From Marsupella aquatica (taxonomy: Eukaryota > Marchantiophyta): a DNA stretch of 64,000 nt. The stretch lies in NCBI GenBank assembly GCA_973895155.1, contig OZ316899.1, positions 8,928,001 through 8,992,000 on the forward strand, in the 5' to 3' direction. Position 1 is the stretch's first letter. Every line of letters begins with the position of its first letter. Made by a program: the position numbers and the translations under genes. The notes beneath the pieces were generated by a model. That model was not told where the DNA came from and ran no database searches. It was given only the letters and a program-made list of their open reading frames with translations. This document shows, in pieces, positions 1 to 11,010 of this stretch.

Positions 1-339
1 ATTGTCTTGATTGGAGACTGCCCAATCAAACTCTGAGAGAAAAGTGAGGATTGAGAGTGTTTCGTCGGTGAAGTGTGGGTTGAGTCCGTCTGAAAAAGAC
101 CTTCAGCCGGCTTAAGAAATTAAGCCGTAGAGGTACGTTCCGGGGGCGGAATACAAATATACCTGAAGAAGTTAAAGAGGAATTAGGTGTCTCAGTTGTG
201 CACAATTCACAAGCCCAGTGAAAGAATCGGTCCGGTAAGTGTGGATCAAAGGAGAGGATCGCATTTCCAAACCGAATAGCTGCCATACAGCAAGAGGACG
301 GACATAAACGAGTGGTTTATGATCGACTGAGGGTAGTTC
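1..339. other. Non-coding retroelement-like leader, no gene seen
   Basis: No convincing reading frame. Positions 132-164 (AGGTACGTTCCGGGGGCGGA and following bases) closely match 4936-4970, so both stretches probably come from the same repeat family, perhaps an LTR. The sequence then runs into an integrase remnant. Confidence 0.4.
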
Positions 340-1262
340 TTGGGGTTAGAGGTCTTGGAAAACGCGCCACACAGGTACATCCTTCTAGCTATAGATTACT
401 CCACCAAGTGGGTCAAAGCACGAGCTACGGTGAGGGACAATGCCGCGACAAGCGCCCGGTTCTTATACAAGCAGATCTTCACCCGGTTTGGGCCTCCCTT
501 GGAATTAGTAAGAGACCGTGGAACACACTTCCTCAATGATACCGTAGCACGGCTTACGGAGCGTTACCTAGTCAAGCACCGCAAGACTACCCCGTATCAT
601 CCTAAGCCAACGGGCTGACAGAGAGAGCCAACGGTATCATAGGGAAGATCCTCAACAAAATGGTAGCCGCGCACAAAACGGATTGGGATGATAAGTTGTA
701 CGCAACGGTGTACTCGTATAATCTAGCTTACAAGACTACTACGAGTCACAACCCGTACTTTCTCGTGTTCGGCCAACATTCGTTGGTCCCCGTTGAGTTT
801 GAAGTACACACTCCACGAGTCAGCATTCGGGATCGCTTACCCAAACTTGAAAGTTTGTCAGACCGAGCTTATCAGATTGAAGCCTTAGAAGAGGCATGGC
901 TAGTGGCATCTCAACACGCCATAAAGCAGCAGGCAGCTTCCAAGAAGCAACACGACAAAGGACTACGGAAGATCAGCGTCGTGACGGGCGATCTAGTCTT
1001 GCTGTACGATAGTAGGTACATGCAATTTCTGGGAAAGCTTCATACCCGTTGGTTAGGGACTTTCCTAGTCAATCAGATCTACCCTAACGGATCTTTGGAA
1101 CTTGCGACATACGCCGGCGATTTACTCCCCACGCGAGTCAGTTACGATTGTGTGAAGAAGTACCACCATCAAGACGACGACGCCGATAGTGATGTTTGCA
1201 AGGACACTTCACAATTAAGCAGGGAGCTATGTGATGCCGCCAGTACGGTGGGTAATGAGTGA
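340..1262 (+). pseudogene. Ty3/gypsy integrase remnant (3' end of pol)
   Basis: Encodes the core and C-terminal part of a retroviral-type integrase, which inserts element cDNA into the chromosome. Visible are the first-Asp region AIDYSTKWV, the second-Asp motif DRGTHFLND and the Glu region GLTERANG. These are followed by the usual tail with VTGDLVLLYDSRY, KLHTRW and NGSLELAT. The frame breaks at about 615: the reading ends at TGA 616-618 and the same protein resumes one frame over at 615, a one-base deletion. The N-terminal zinc-binding part and all upstream pol are missing. The same protein is better preserved at 27753-29074 (shared DRGTHFLN, KHRKTTPY, GLTERANGII), so both belong to one Ty3 lineage. 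Function of this copy is lost. Confidence 0.9.
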
Positions 1263-1479
1263 TTCAGCCTAACGACGCTTAGCATGCACGTTAGGGGTAT
1301 CTTAGGCCGTAATTATGAGCATAACGATAGTATTTAGGTAGTCATTATGAGTAGGAAATCATTAGTCAATAAGGGGCGTTCATGTTCGGGCTGGCGATGG
1401 GTTGCCATTTGCACGCCCGGGTTGCGAGCGTGTAATGGGCCCTCACCTTTCCCCCTCGGGTCCGTATAACAAACTTCGG
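1263..1479. other. Spacer downstream of integrase
   Basis: No gene. GC-rich intergenic part of the retroelement; no clear polypurine tract or LTR boundary could be placed. Confidence 0.4.
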
Positions 1480-1700
1480 GAGGCAGCCACTAACACGAGC
1501 TAACCCGGACCAGCGGAGTGGCCGGTACACTGCAAGCATGAAAGGCTCGGCCTATAAGCGACGAGGAGGCGTCGGGCGATCGACGAGCTCTTAGGGTATA
1601 ACAAGGGGGCCAATCCTTTGCAGTGCACCAACTCTTCAGTCCACGCGCCACCTTTGACCCCAGTTCTCTCGCTTATCCTTAGTTGCCTTCTATCTCCTCT
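1480..1700 (+). promoter_or_regulatory. Conserved upstream region of family A ORF with TATA-like box
   Basis: Aligns with the reverse complement of 53756-53970, which lies at the same place upstream of the second copy of this ORF. Shared blocks include CCCGGACC, GGAGTGG, GGCCTAT and the stretch leading to the ORF. A TATA-like element, GGGTATAACAAGG, sits at 1594-1606, about 120 bases before homology to the protein begins. In the other copy it is a better TATA box, GGGTATAAAAGG. This suggests the promoter of the ORF, either inside an LTR or as an internal promoter. Confidence 0.5.
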
Positions 1701-4322
1701 GAATGTCGCACACAATCCTTTCCAGTTTGGCCATACAATTTTGGACGCAGTTCCTATCTATCGGAGGGCACTTGGCCGACTCATTGAAACTCGCCAACCC
1801 ACGCCAATCGATACAAAATTGTACGCAAATACAAGAGAGCCATCCGCCTAGCAGGCCGCGACCACTATCTCCTTAACTTTGATTACCCGTCCCAGAGTGA
1901 GCTTTACCAACCCGAAGAGATATCAGGGTACTTCTTCAACGGAGGCAACTATATCGGTTTCTGGGAGGCACTGCTTTGGCTTCTAGACGAGGTCTTCAAT
2001 ATCCCGGGCACGATCAACTTACAGTGGCACCACTTCGACCACATCCCCGCTCGGGTCCGGGACATCATCAATAGCGAGTCCAGCACTACCCAGTCTACAA
2101 GGGCGTCTACACTTGCTTTAGAAAACCTCTACCGGCACCTGCAAAATTTCATGGCAATCGTACCATCGACCACCGGTGCCAGCCCAGCCCAACCGTGCCT
2201 GTGCCCGTGCCCATGCCCGCACCAGCACCAGCTCAGCCTCAGCCTCAGCCTAGCCAAACCCCACCACCAGTCGCCCCGCCCATACAGGTGAGATCCGTCG
2301 TGAATGCCGTAGATCTCGGCGACGACGAAGAGGCTACGTTACCCCTGTTCAGGCGGCCCAAAGGAGCAAACACTCAGGGAGCCGGGACTACATCGCCCCC
2401 TCCCCAGGCCCGGACCCGAGTAGCGGCTCCAGCGGACAACACGGTGACCGTAGCCACCCCGGCCCCAATACTAATGGCGGTGGCACTACCTATACCCAAT
2501 CAAGAAGATGGGGAGGTGTCACCCTCCCTGAGCCAGTCTCGGGGAAAGAAGATGAAGGAACCCGCAGCTGTATCCGGGTTAGTCATGGCCATGATAGCTG
2601 CGGCCAAGGTGACAATGCACCGCATGGGGGAGAACGTGCATAAGAACATCCTCCACCCCAAGCATGCGGTGTACTTGAAGACTCAGGGGTTCGAGCACCT
2701 CGCCTCTCTCCCCTGGAACACCTGCAGGTACTATGAGGAGGACATGATAGAATTTGTCAAGAATTATGACAACATCCGTCAACATACTCGGCTGCGGGGG
2801 AGGAATATGTCCCTCACAGAGGAGCGGCTCAGGATGATCTTTGGGGTACCCGAGGGAGATCACCGAGTTGAATCACGGGCTCCCGGGGGCAAAGGAGCCA
2901 AGTACCAATCCTTGAGTTTTTCCTCCGAGGGGTCAGTGGACAACGGGTTCGTGATGAGGACCTGCCTCATCCCCGAGATAGCCGAGCGGCTGGAGTTCCA
3001 GAGGTACGCCCTCCACATGACGGAACCTCGGGGCAAGATCTCCGCTGCCCAGGTTATCCAGGTCAAGAACTATCGACCTCGGAAGTGGGCATCGTACTTC
3101 GCTAAGATGTTCCATGAAGAGATGGAGCGGCGAAGGAAGGCGCTATACATCGGCGGGAAGACATATTTTGCAAGCCACATCAAGATCATTCTTGAGTGGT
3201 ACGCCCGGTTTGATCGACAAACCCTTCCCCGGGTCAACGTAACTAAGTTGGTCCCAACTAGGTGGGTCTTCCCGGCCCCTGGACAGACGGCCCCAACCCG
3301 AGGCCCAAAGTCTGACGGCCACGCAGGCCTCACCCACCCCACCTCCAAAAGTAGCCATAGCCGTGGCCAAAGTGGTACCAGACGAGGCAATAATTGCGAC
3401 CTTAGATGCGATCAACCAGGCCGGGCTGAGCGCAGAAGTCAAAGCGGTAGAAGACTTGGCCGAGCCCGAGGGTCCAAAAAATCCACCAATTGGCTATTCC
3501 GGAGGAAAGGCCGATGATGGAGAAGGACACTCCATCCCCTTCCACACTACATCCCCAGGGCAAGATGTCACTACTCCGGCCCCCGTCCGAGTTGACATCT
3601 GCCCGTGCCAAAATCTGCACGGGCACAACCTGGACCACGTGGAACTCTTCGTACCGGGTACATTTTTGAACGGGCTTTTGGGAGATTTCTCCCAACAAAT
3701 TGCCCGGGATACCGAGGAGTTCATGGCCGAGAAGGTAGCCTACTTCTTCAATCAGGAGTTGGTTACCGGGGTAAAAGTAGGTCGGGCCCAGTCGGAGGCC
3801 CTTTAGAGGATAGAGCGGTACCGGGTTGAGTCCATGTTCCTAAAGGACAAAGTTGCGGCTCAAGAGGCTGAGCTTCTGCAACTACAACCCAAGGTTGCAG
3901 CCACCGATGAGTTGTTAGCAAATGCGCACACCCTTACTGCCCTAGCCGAACAGGCCAAAGCTGGGAAGGAGGCCGAGATTACACGGCTCCGGACCCAGGT
4001 TGACAGTTTGAAGAACCAAACTGTCATCTGGCATAAAGACCTAGAGGAGGCCAAAGAGCAGGCCCAGCGTGACACTGCAAAGATTGCCACCCTGCAGACC
4101 AAAGTGGCACGGCTTCAAGCCGAAGCCGAGAAATAGATCCAGGTGATGGACAAGCTGACGAGCAACGCCCAACAACTGGAAGAGGCATGCCAGGAGGCAG
4201 CTGAGGAGACGGACGCGGCAAAGCGAGAGAATGGATCTCTGCTAGACCAAGTCCAGCTCCTCAAGACGGACAACGACAGACTCCGGCTCTGGCAAGCACA
4301 GCAGGCATTAGCGGAGGGTTAG
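1700..4322 (+). pseudogene. Family A retroelement ORF (gag-like, unknown function), broken
   Basis: A long protein of roughly 870 residues spread over three frames. An N-terminal segment runs 1700-1810 (frame 2), continues in frame 0 at 1809-2190 (EEISGYFFNGGNYIGF, IPGTINLQWHHFD) and returns to frame 2 from about 2190. A Pro/Gln/Ala-rich linker (2195-2290) leads to a globular domain at 2680-3230, with LPWNTCRYYEEDMIEF, MSLTEERLRMIFGVP and VIQVKNYRPRKWASYF. A second Pro-rich linker carries another frame change near 3278. Then come a conserved FLNGLLGDFSQQ block and a coiled coil (3834-4322). In-frame stops lie at 3804 and 4134. A second copy is on the minus strand at 48841-53755. The family has no motif I can name. 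The coiled coil and retroelement setting suggest a gag-like or accessory protein; that is inference. Confidence 0.7.
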
Positions 4323-5020
4323 GCTTAGAATAGAACTAGGAGTAGCTAAAATAGGCTGTTAGGACAAGCCGTAACCAGCTTAGCGAGGATATAAGTTAGC
4401 ATAGATTTGGGCACGAGGCCAGGCTGGTCCTCAGCCCTTAGTATTTAGCAGCCCCCCGGTAGAGGCAAGGGGGGGGGGGGATTTTAGACTCAGAAGTTGG
4501 CCACTCGCGGTACGCGTGGGGAGTCCCAAACTTGGTGAAGTACCGGAGTGCCAAGGGGAGGGTATACGACTAAGCTTGCTGGGCGAGTGCGGAGCCGCGC
4601 TCCGTTGTAGTGTATACTCCTCGGCCTTGGGCCCGTGCGTTCAGGAGGTGTCGGGTCAACCAATCGTAAGTGTATGATCATAAATGAATGAAATCCTTTC
4701 CCCTCAATTCCTTTGTGTAAATCAAGATTTATGTTTATGGGTAAATGCATGTATGAGTCTCGTGTGCAAGTATCAATGTCGGGCCGAACACGTTATGCCA
4801 AGCATGCACGGGGTGCAGGTTACGGATACGGGGTTGCGAGCCGGGGTTGAGCACTTGTACTAATGGATCCGGATCAAAGGCGGTAACACGAAGGCTTAGA
4901 AGTCTGTAAGCCGGGGTCGACCCCGTGTCGACTAAGGTACGTTCCGGCGGCGGAACACAAATTATACCTAGGAGGTGTCTGTACATAACAGTAAGCGCAC
5001 TTAGCGCTAGTTTACGTGAG
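4323..5020. other. Probable retroelement 3' region; G12 run
   Basis: No gene. A run of 12 G at 4469-4480 follows a C6 run at 4452-4457, and a purine stretch AGAGGCAAGG precedes the G run, so it could act as a polypurine tract. Positions 4936-4970 repeat the motif found near 132-164. It is likely the 3' end or LTR of the family A or neighbouring Ty3 element; ends not resolved. Confidence 0.35.
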
Positions 5021-5530
5021 TTAGGAGCATTCCGTGCGTCCCTCCCTGCCCAAACCCTCATATTTATGAAGGATGTGCCTGTCTAATCCAAAGCCCGGGT
5101 TAAGGCCTAGGCTGACGACGTGACATGTGAAAAGCCTCGTCTGGGAGGGCAGGACAAGTGACATCACCAGGCACAATGCAGGATGGCGAGTGGTTCTAGA
5201 TGATACATTGTGCTTTGTGCAAATATTGACAAGAACAGTCATCCAACTCTGGGCCAAAAGCCCTATAGGCAGGACAGTCATTTGGCAACTGTGCACACAT
5301 CCTTGGCACCTTATTTGTGGTGGGTCATGTACAAGAGACACAAATACCAAGGATGTTGGGAAGGGTACTGAAGCAGGTTGAGGCCAATTGTAGTTGTTCC
5401 TGGCAACAATAGGGTACTCAAAGTACCATGCAGACTGGGCTGGAAGGATCCCAAGTCTAACAAACTCAAGGCGCAACATCTCTGCCTTGCGTGCAAGTTG
5501 CACATGTTCAGCGTTGCGGGTCCTCACCAT
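5021..5530 (-). CDS. Unrecognised open frame, doubtful
   Basis: An open frame of 169 codons. Its first third looks protein-like: a helical stretch EHVQLARKAEMLRLEFVRLG followed by YFEYPIVARNNYNWPQP. The remainder has poor composition and no motif. No second copy is seen in the window. It may be an exon fragment of a degraded element or chance. Function unknown. Confidence 0.2.
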   Translation of the reverse strand: MVRTRNAEHVQLARKAEMLRLEFVRLGILPAQSAWYFEYPIVARNNYNWPQPASVPFPTSLVFVSLVHDPPQIRCQGCVHSCQMTVLPIGLLAQSWMTVLVNICTKHNVSSRTTRHPALCLVMSLVLPSQTRLFTCHVVSLGLNPGFGLDRHILHKYEGLGREGRTECS

Positions 5531-5989
5531 ACGTGTTGCTTTTGCTGTGATGTCCTCTATTCACGTCCTTTGATGAGCAAGGCAAGCAGGAGGTCGACTT
5601 GCCTTGCCAACAACAACCAACCTAAACTTATCAGTTCCCACTTACTGACTTGGTTCCAACTACAGGTCACAGTATACACAGATAGCATGAAAAGTGCATA
5701 GTACATATTTGATGTTGAGTTTCCTAAGACAAAGAGCTTGCTGATAAACCCATGTTCTTGTCGGACATGTATATAAATCATATTTGGATAACGTTTTTTC
5801 ATCCAGAAAGAGCAAAAGTCTCACCTTGCAGGTTGTAGGGGTTTCTGCCATATTTAGTATCAAACACATTTCCTTTGCAAGTGATGTGACCTTCCATGGT
5901 GACAACCAGGGTTCATAGTTAGTTGATGTAAAGATTATTATTATTCGCTCATGTGTCTAGTCATTTGCTTGATTGTTCTTTCATATGAT

Positions 5990-6180
5990 AAGTGCAAACC
6001 ATGGTTCATGCACTTGTTAATTTATTTGAAAATAAAATATGCATTGTTAATTGTTAATTATTTGAGAGTGCAAACCATGGTTCATTGTTAGCTTATTTGA
6101 GGGTGCAACCTATGGTTTATTGTTAGTTTATGCAAAAATGATAAGGATGGCTTGAACTGTTAGTTTATTTGAGACTATAA
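5990..6180. repeat. Degenerate tandem repeat in probable intron
   Basis: Three to four imperfect units built on GTGCAAACCATGGTTCAT plus TGTTAGTTTATTTGAG, at about 5994, 6067, 6102 and 6150. The repeat lies in an AT-rich tract (5900-6319) that ends in TTAAATTTTTGCAG at 6306-6319, a good splice acceptor directly before the transposase-like exon. Confidence 0.6.
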
Positions 6181-6319
6181 GCCATATATAGTTTCTTTGA
6201 GTTTATGTTCATAAATTGTCGACCATGATTGTACATTCTTGGTTGTTTTATATGACATAATATTTAGGCTCTAAATTAATGATTGACACTAATATATCTG
6301 GTTCTTAAATTTTTGCAGC

Positions 6320-7619
6320 AAATTCACAATCATTGGATGCGTCTACTACCTTCAAGCCTCTCCCAAGAGTTTTGAAGTTACAACTTGACAATTGTGCAGG
6401 AGATAATAAAAACAGATACGTGTTGGGTTATTTGTCACTACTGACAACACGAGATGTTTTTGAAGAGATTCATCTAGGATTTCTCATGGTTGGACATACT
6501 CATGAGGATGTTGATGCCATGTTTGGCCATTTCTCTGAAAGTTTAATGCGTAACCCAACCTATTCTTTGGCAGATCTATGTCATTGTTAATGGAGGCAAG
6601 GAGTCCAAATCCAGTTCCCCATTTTGTGCAAGAGGTACCTGATTTTAAATCATACTTGGAACCTTACTTGCTTAAAGGAGAGGACTCATTGGTGGGGCAT
6701 TTGCAACCGCGGTTATTTCAATTGTATGTGCATGATGATGGTATGCCATGCCTTCAATACAAAATGAAATGCCAAGATGATGATTGGCTCCCAAGAGAAG
6801 GCATTGAGATGGGGTCATGGGCGGATAATAATAGTCCAAAACTTCCCATAGGAGAACCAAAGAGATTACCAATGATAGAGATGGCCATGTTAGAGGAGGT
6901 GCAACAAGGTCTACATAAGCAAGTGAATTTTTTTAATTTTGTTTGCAATCAAACTACGTCAGAAGAAGGAAAGGGTAGATGGGTGGCACTGATACAATAC
7001 TGAAATCATATTATCCATACTTTGGAGACTGAGGCGGTGCAATATAGATCTGGAGATGAACACTTGGTTCATGGATTTTGGCCCATGTCAAAATGGAGAG
7101 ATGGTGTTCCTTTGCAATACCGCAATGTGGCATGTGAGTTGGATGCAAAGATCGGGTACGTGGGGCCAAGGAAAAATAAACCTCGTGAAACTTTCAACCC
7201 AAGAGCTGATATTGTGAAAGGTAATTAATTATATCTTGGTTCAACCAGACACAGCTGACCTAGATATTTACCCAGTCTATTTGGGTAAAGTGATTAGTGA
7301 TGTGGAAGAAGGAGAATTTAATGCCAACAATCAACTTGAACATGTGTGTATTGTGGAGTGGTATAGACCTTACATGCTAAGAAAACATGGTCAACCAGAA
7401 TATGAACCACGACAGCGGTGGTTAGATTGCTGGAATCAACAATGGGAACGTGATCCGGGGTATTCCAATGAGACAATAAGTGTGAACACTGTACTATGGT
7501 GTTTCAAGGCACAGACCGCAGCCAAAAGTGGTTTAGTTAGAATAGCAAAAAGTCATGCAATGAAAGCAAGAGACAATTTGAATAGATGCTTAGAGGATGA
7601 GGCAACATCAACTTCATGA
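6320..7619 (+). pseudogene. DUF7869-type transposase-like protein with C-terminal chromatin-like domain
   Basis: The exon starts after acceptor AG at 6318-6319. LKLQLDNCAGDNKNRY and GFLMVGHTHEDVDAMFG are hallmarks of the DUF7869 family, a DDE-transposase-like fold in mobile elements of plants and fungi; the Asp and HTHED residues are the likely active-site positions. Family membership is from recognition and the catalytic role is inference. A downstream section (7236-7400: IYPVYLGKVISDV and VCIVEWYRPYM) resembles the small beta-barrel (Tudor/BAH-like) tails seen in such proteins. Breaks: a frameshift at about 6580, TGA at 7001-7003, and a 4-bp duplication (ATTA) at about 7226-7232 that shifts the frame before the tail. 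Any N-terminal exons lie upstream of the repeat-bearing intron and were not identified. Confidence 0.7.
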
Positions 7620-7787
7620 TACTTAGATAGTGTAGTTTACTTAAATGATAAGTGATATCATCACTACTTTGTTATTTGGTTTATTTGACAGATTGAAAAG
7701 ACCAGAATCGTTGTTTAATAAAAAATATTGTCTTCATTGATCACAAGAAAGGAACCTGACTGAGCATTGAATGGTTTCCATATGTGG

Positions 7788-7940
7788 ATGTTTATTCATA
7801 ACTGGACCATGGATTATGCATTTCACTCTTACTTGTAAATTTGTACAAATAATGTGATTGTACACTGCTTGTAACAGTTCATTCATTATTGGACCATGTA
7901 TTGTGCATCTTTCATTGTAATTGTGCACATTATAATAATC
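7788..7940. repeat. Two-copy tandem repeat, about 70-88 bp
   Basis: TTATTCATAACTGGACCATG (7790) and TTCATTCATTATTGGACCAT (7877) begin two diverged copies. Each continues through TGCAT, TTTGTACA/TTGTGCAC and an AT-rich end. Non-coding, downstream of the DUF7869-like gene. The remaining 7620-8092 holds nothing else I can name. Confidence 0.5.
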
Positions 7941-8092
7941 CAAGTTATGAATTCTGTACCAGAAATTATGGTTGTTTGGTTCATGTGAGTGTTAGCTTAG
8001 TAATAATCAATTTATTTTGATTAAATATGATTTAATTGAAATATTAATCAATCCAAAATTGCACTAATTGACCAGTTTTATCTAAATAGGGG

Positions 8093-8890
8093 TTAAGTGG
8101 AATGCTCAACATATGCTTGGAGATGAATCTCCATCATGGAGAGCCAACTCAGGAACATTTTCCCACTTTTCTCGTAGGCCCCGTCGTAAGTTGGAGGATT
8201 CGATAGCTGATTCACTTGGAACATACTCCGTCCAACCACCATTCCCCCCTTAGGACGCATCTCACTCTGACTACCCAGACTAAGTAAGTACATAATCTGG
8301 CCCCCCTTGTTGTGTTCCAACTGCTCATAAATGAGTTGTTGGTCTTGAGTCAACGGACCCAAATCGTCCAAGCGTCTTTCCTTTGCGGGCTGTCTGTCGT
8401 TAGGTTCTCTAGTGGACTTTGGTGACACCCCCCGTGACTTGCGGGCACCATGACCTCCCGGGGCTAAGGCATCACCCGCATTGCCCTAGTTTTGCTTGGT
8501 CAAATTGTCCATGATGACGTCCAACTTGACATCATCCTCTGGTTTTGCATCCAACCCTCTCAAGGCTGGGATCAGTTCCTGTTTTGGGTCCTGACCCTCT
8601 TCCTCCAATTCAACCTCTGAACCATCGTTGCTTCCATCCGAGTTGGAGCCGTCATTGTCTGGCTTGTCCTCTAGAGGATCGACCACCTCCTTCCCTTTAA
8701 GTCGACGGCGCTCTGCACTTGACGTGTTTGTTACGACGGTCAACAGTTTGGCCGCCACGTCCTCATCATCCTGCTTGTAATGTTCATCTAGGGAAGTAGA
8801 CCCGTCCTCCTTCTATTCTTCTTGAACTTGGGCCCTCCCCTTGGTGGGAGGAGCCTGTTTGCCACTCTTTGATTGCGTGTTTTTAGCCAT
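8093..8890 (-). pseudogene. Minus-strand LTR retrotransposon gag, 5' part
   Basis: Reads from ATG at 8890 downward in one frame. It begins MAKNTQSKSGKQ, followed by a charged, acidic low-complexity section (DNDGSNSDGSNDGSEVELEE) and a helical section ending FLSWLSMMEIHLQAYVE, as at the start of the Ty3 gag capsid domain. In-frame stops lie near 8814 and 8486. The frame ends at about 8093, where coding stops and AT-rich unrelated sequence follows, so the rest of gag-pol is lost. The matching 5' LTR lies just upstream (in minus sense) at 9226-10128, which gives the order LTR, leader, gag. Gag would form the particle that packages element RNA; this copy is dead. Confidence 0.65.
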
Positions 8891-9225
8891 GTCTCCAGCA
8901 ACCAAATCTGCTCGCAATCAACCCATAGGGCACGTTGAAGCACTAAGTCCCCACAAAAATCCGTTATGATTTTTGGATTCCGACCTAGCACAACCCCGTC
9001 CCGGTGTCTATACCGGCAATCGCTTTGATAGCACAAGTGGTGGACCTTGCCACCCAGCGCCCTCACCAATCCCAACACCCATGCCTAAGTGCCCTTGGTG
9101 CCCAAACGCCTCCAAAAAATTCCTTGAGAAAGCAACCTAGTGCCCTCTGCACCACCAGCGGCCCTCCCATACGAAGCCGCACTTGCTCTCCAACACAATC
9201 GCTACTCAACGGTCCTCATTGTCTG
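8891..9225 (-). other. Untranslated leader between LTR and gag
   Basis: Lies between the minus-strand LTR end and the gag ATG. It would contain the primer-binding site, but I could not match a tRNA 3' end. Confidence 0.4.
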
Positions 9226-10128
9226 CACAAGCAACCAAGCGTCTCAGTAAGTAACCCTTTGGGATCTAGATCTCCTCAAGTCTAGCATCCTACTCAAGCT
9301 CAACAGCCATTGGTAAGTAGGTCAACGATAGGTCCTTCCGATGCCATAAGCCGGAACCAAAACCCACGCCCACTGTTTGTCCAGAACAACTCCTTCCTTG
9401 GGCGCGGCCCGGGTTCCCCCTTGTACCTATCCATCACCAACTGACCACCCTGACCCCAGGACATGCTCATGGCCAAAGTAGCGTAACTTGTCCTAAAGCT
9501 TGTCCCAAGCTTGTCCCAACATGCCAGGACCAGAATGGCCCCAACTCTAGCAACCAACTCCCGGTTTGCCCCACTGATGGTCTAGGGGCAGAGCACCCTT
9601 GGAACTCAACCTCCATGCCTACTTGGCCTTGCCTCCCCAACGCAAGCTCCCTTGGGAGATTGAATGGGGCTTGGCTGCTGTTCGGCAGGATTTGGCAAGC
9701 GGGCGAGCCAACACCCACAAACCTCAAGAACCCATGGCGCCCTAAGACCCAGCTGAGCTCAGTATGACATATCCCTCCTTGAGAGATTTCCAACGCACCC
9801 AATAAGTCCTCCAACAGACTTCCCGTTGGGAAGATATCATCGTTTCCATTTGGCGCTATTCCTTAGTGTTGCAACCACTGCGGCTCACGACTTCGGCTCG
9901 CCCTTGGCCCCTAGGGAGACACCACTCCCCTCATATAGGCTTCTGGAGACCTACCACCCCTGGACCAACTTTGGTCCCTAAACATTGGGCCTCCAACCCG
10001 GATCCTATCGCGCATACTGGGCGTGGCAGCAACTGGCAACGCCCATAACTTTCTTGTTAGGCGTCTGCAAGCGAAGTGCCTTGGCCCATTGTGATCAGGC
10101 CGACCCAGTGCTCATGCCTAGGCCCTCA
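9226..10128 (-). repeat. LTR of minus-strand retrotransposon (copy 1)
   Basis: About 900 bp, repeated in the same orientation at 20168-21055 with high similarity throughout. Examples are CCATAAGCCGGAACC, CGGGTTCCCCC, TGGTCTAGG and GCCCATAACTTTCT. The match stops sharply at GGCCCTCA on the right in both copies, so in minus sense the repeat starts TGAGGGCC, as an LTR should. Gag lies downstream on the same strand, so this is probably its 5' LTR. Open frames inside it are not genes. Confidence 0.7.
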
Positions 10129-10164
10129 GGACTACCTCTATGAACCCATTTTGGACAAACCCTG

Positions 10165-11010
10165 GTGTGGATATGCTGGCAAAATCATAGGATGTTTGCA
10201 GCAGGGATGATAGGTACCTTGCTAGGGGCGACTACCACCATAGTGCGCACCCCACTATTTTTAGTGACAGATATGCTGACATTGGGGGTTGGTCCAGCTG
10301 ATGTGTTCAGATTGGTAGGCACATTATGCAAGGATACTCCAGTTTTGGCTTCTCATGTAGAGGCAGCATGCAGTTCTAGAGCAGTAGAGTTGACACCACC
10401 TACTACTACTAGTGAGACATGGCATGCAGCAGTGGAAAAGTTGATGGATTTGTCAGCACGCCTTGCATTTGAGAGGACTAAGTTTAAACCTAACATTGTG
10501 TCATTGGATAATCAAAGTGGTATTTGACAATTAGTTGGGCCTACTAGAGCAGTATACCAGCCAGAGAGAGTGTTACTGGATACTGGTGCCCAACCCTTGA
10601 TGTTGGGTAAGTTTGCAATACGAGGATTGGGATTGCATCCAAATGATCTGGAGGAGTGTTCCTTTCCTATTCAGACTTCATTAATGGGGGGACCTACACC
10701 CACACAAAATATCACCGGACAACCACTTGACTTGCAAATTCAAGAGGGTCATGCAAAGGATAGCTCTCACATATAGACGCGAGTTATTTTGACTAAGGCA
10801 GAGTCCTATGATGTGTTGGTGGGATGTACAGTGCTTTACCCCATGGGATTCATCCTTGATTTTTGGGATGAATCAATTTCCTATCAACCTGCTTGGCAGT
10901 CTGGAGATGCTAGATTGAGAAGATTGTCAGTGCAATTTAGTGGACTTGTGGGGGGCCCTAAACCTGCACCATATATTGTCTTTGGCAGCATTCAGTGGTG
11001 TGATCATTGA
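10165..11010 (+). pseudogene. Retroviral-type aspartic protease region of the DNMT element
   Basis: One frame with in-frame stops at 10525-10527 and 10774-10776. The catalytic motif is VLLDTGAQPLMLG (Asp codon at 10579), the DTG/DTGA signature of retroviral proteases that cut the polyprotein. A later hydrophobic block, SYDVLVGCTVLYPMGFILDFW, fits the second half of the protease fold. The stretch before the protease (10200-10500) has a helical segment (VEKLMDLSARLAFERTKF) and is unassigned. It leads without a gap into the linker and methyltransferase region, so protease and methyltransferase were parts of one polyprotein. Confidence 0.8.

Noticed and set aside
312-539. 75-codon plus-strand frame
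   Set aside because: Alternative frame of the Ty3 integrase remnant at 340-1262.
3070-3442. Overlapping minus-strand open frames of about 100 codons
   Set aside because: Shadows of the plus-strand family A ORF.
9300-9814. Minus-strand open frames of 85 and 115 codons
   Set aside because: Lie inside the LTR repeated at 20168-21055; not conserved as frames in the other copy.
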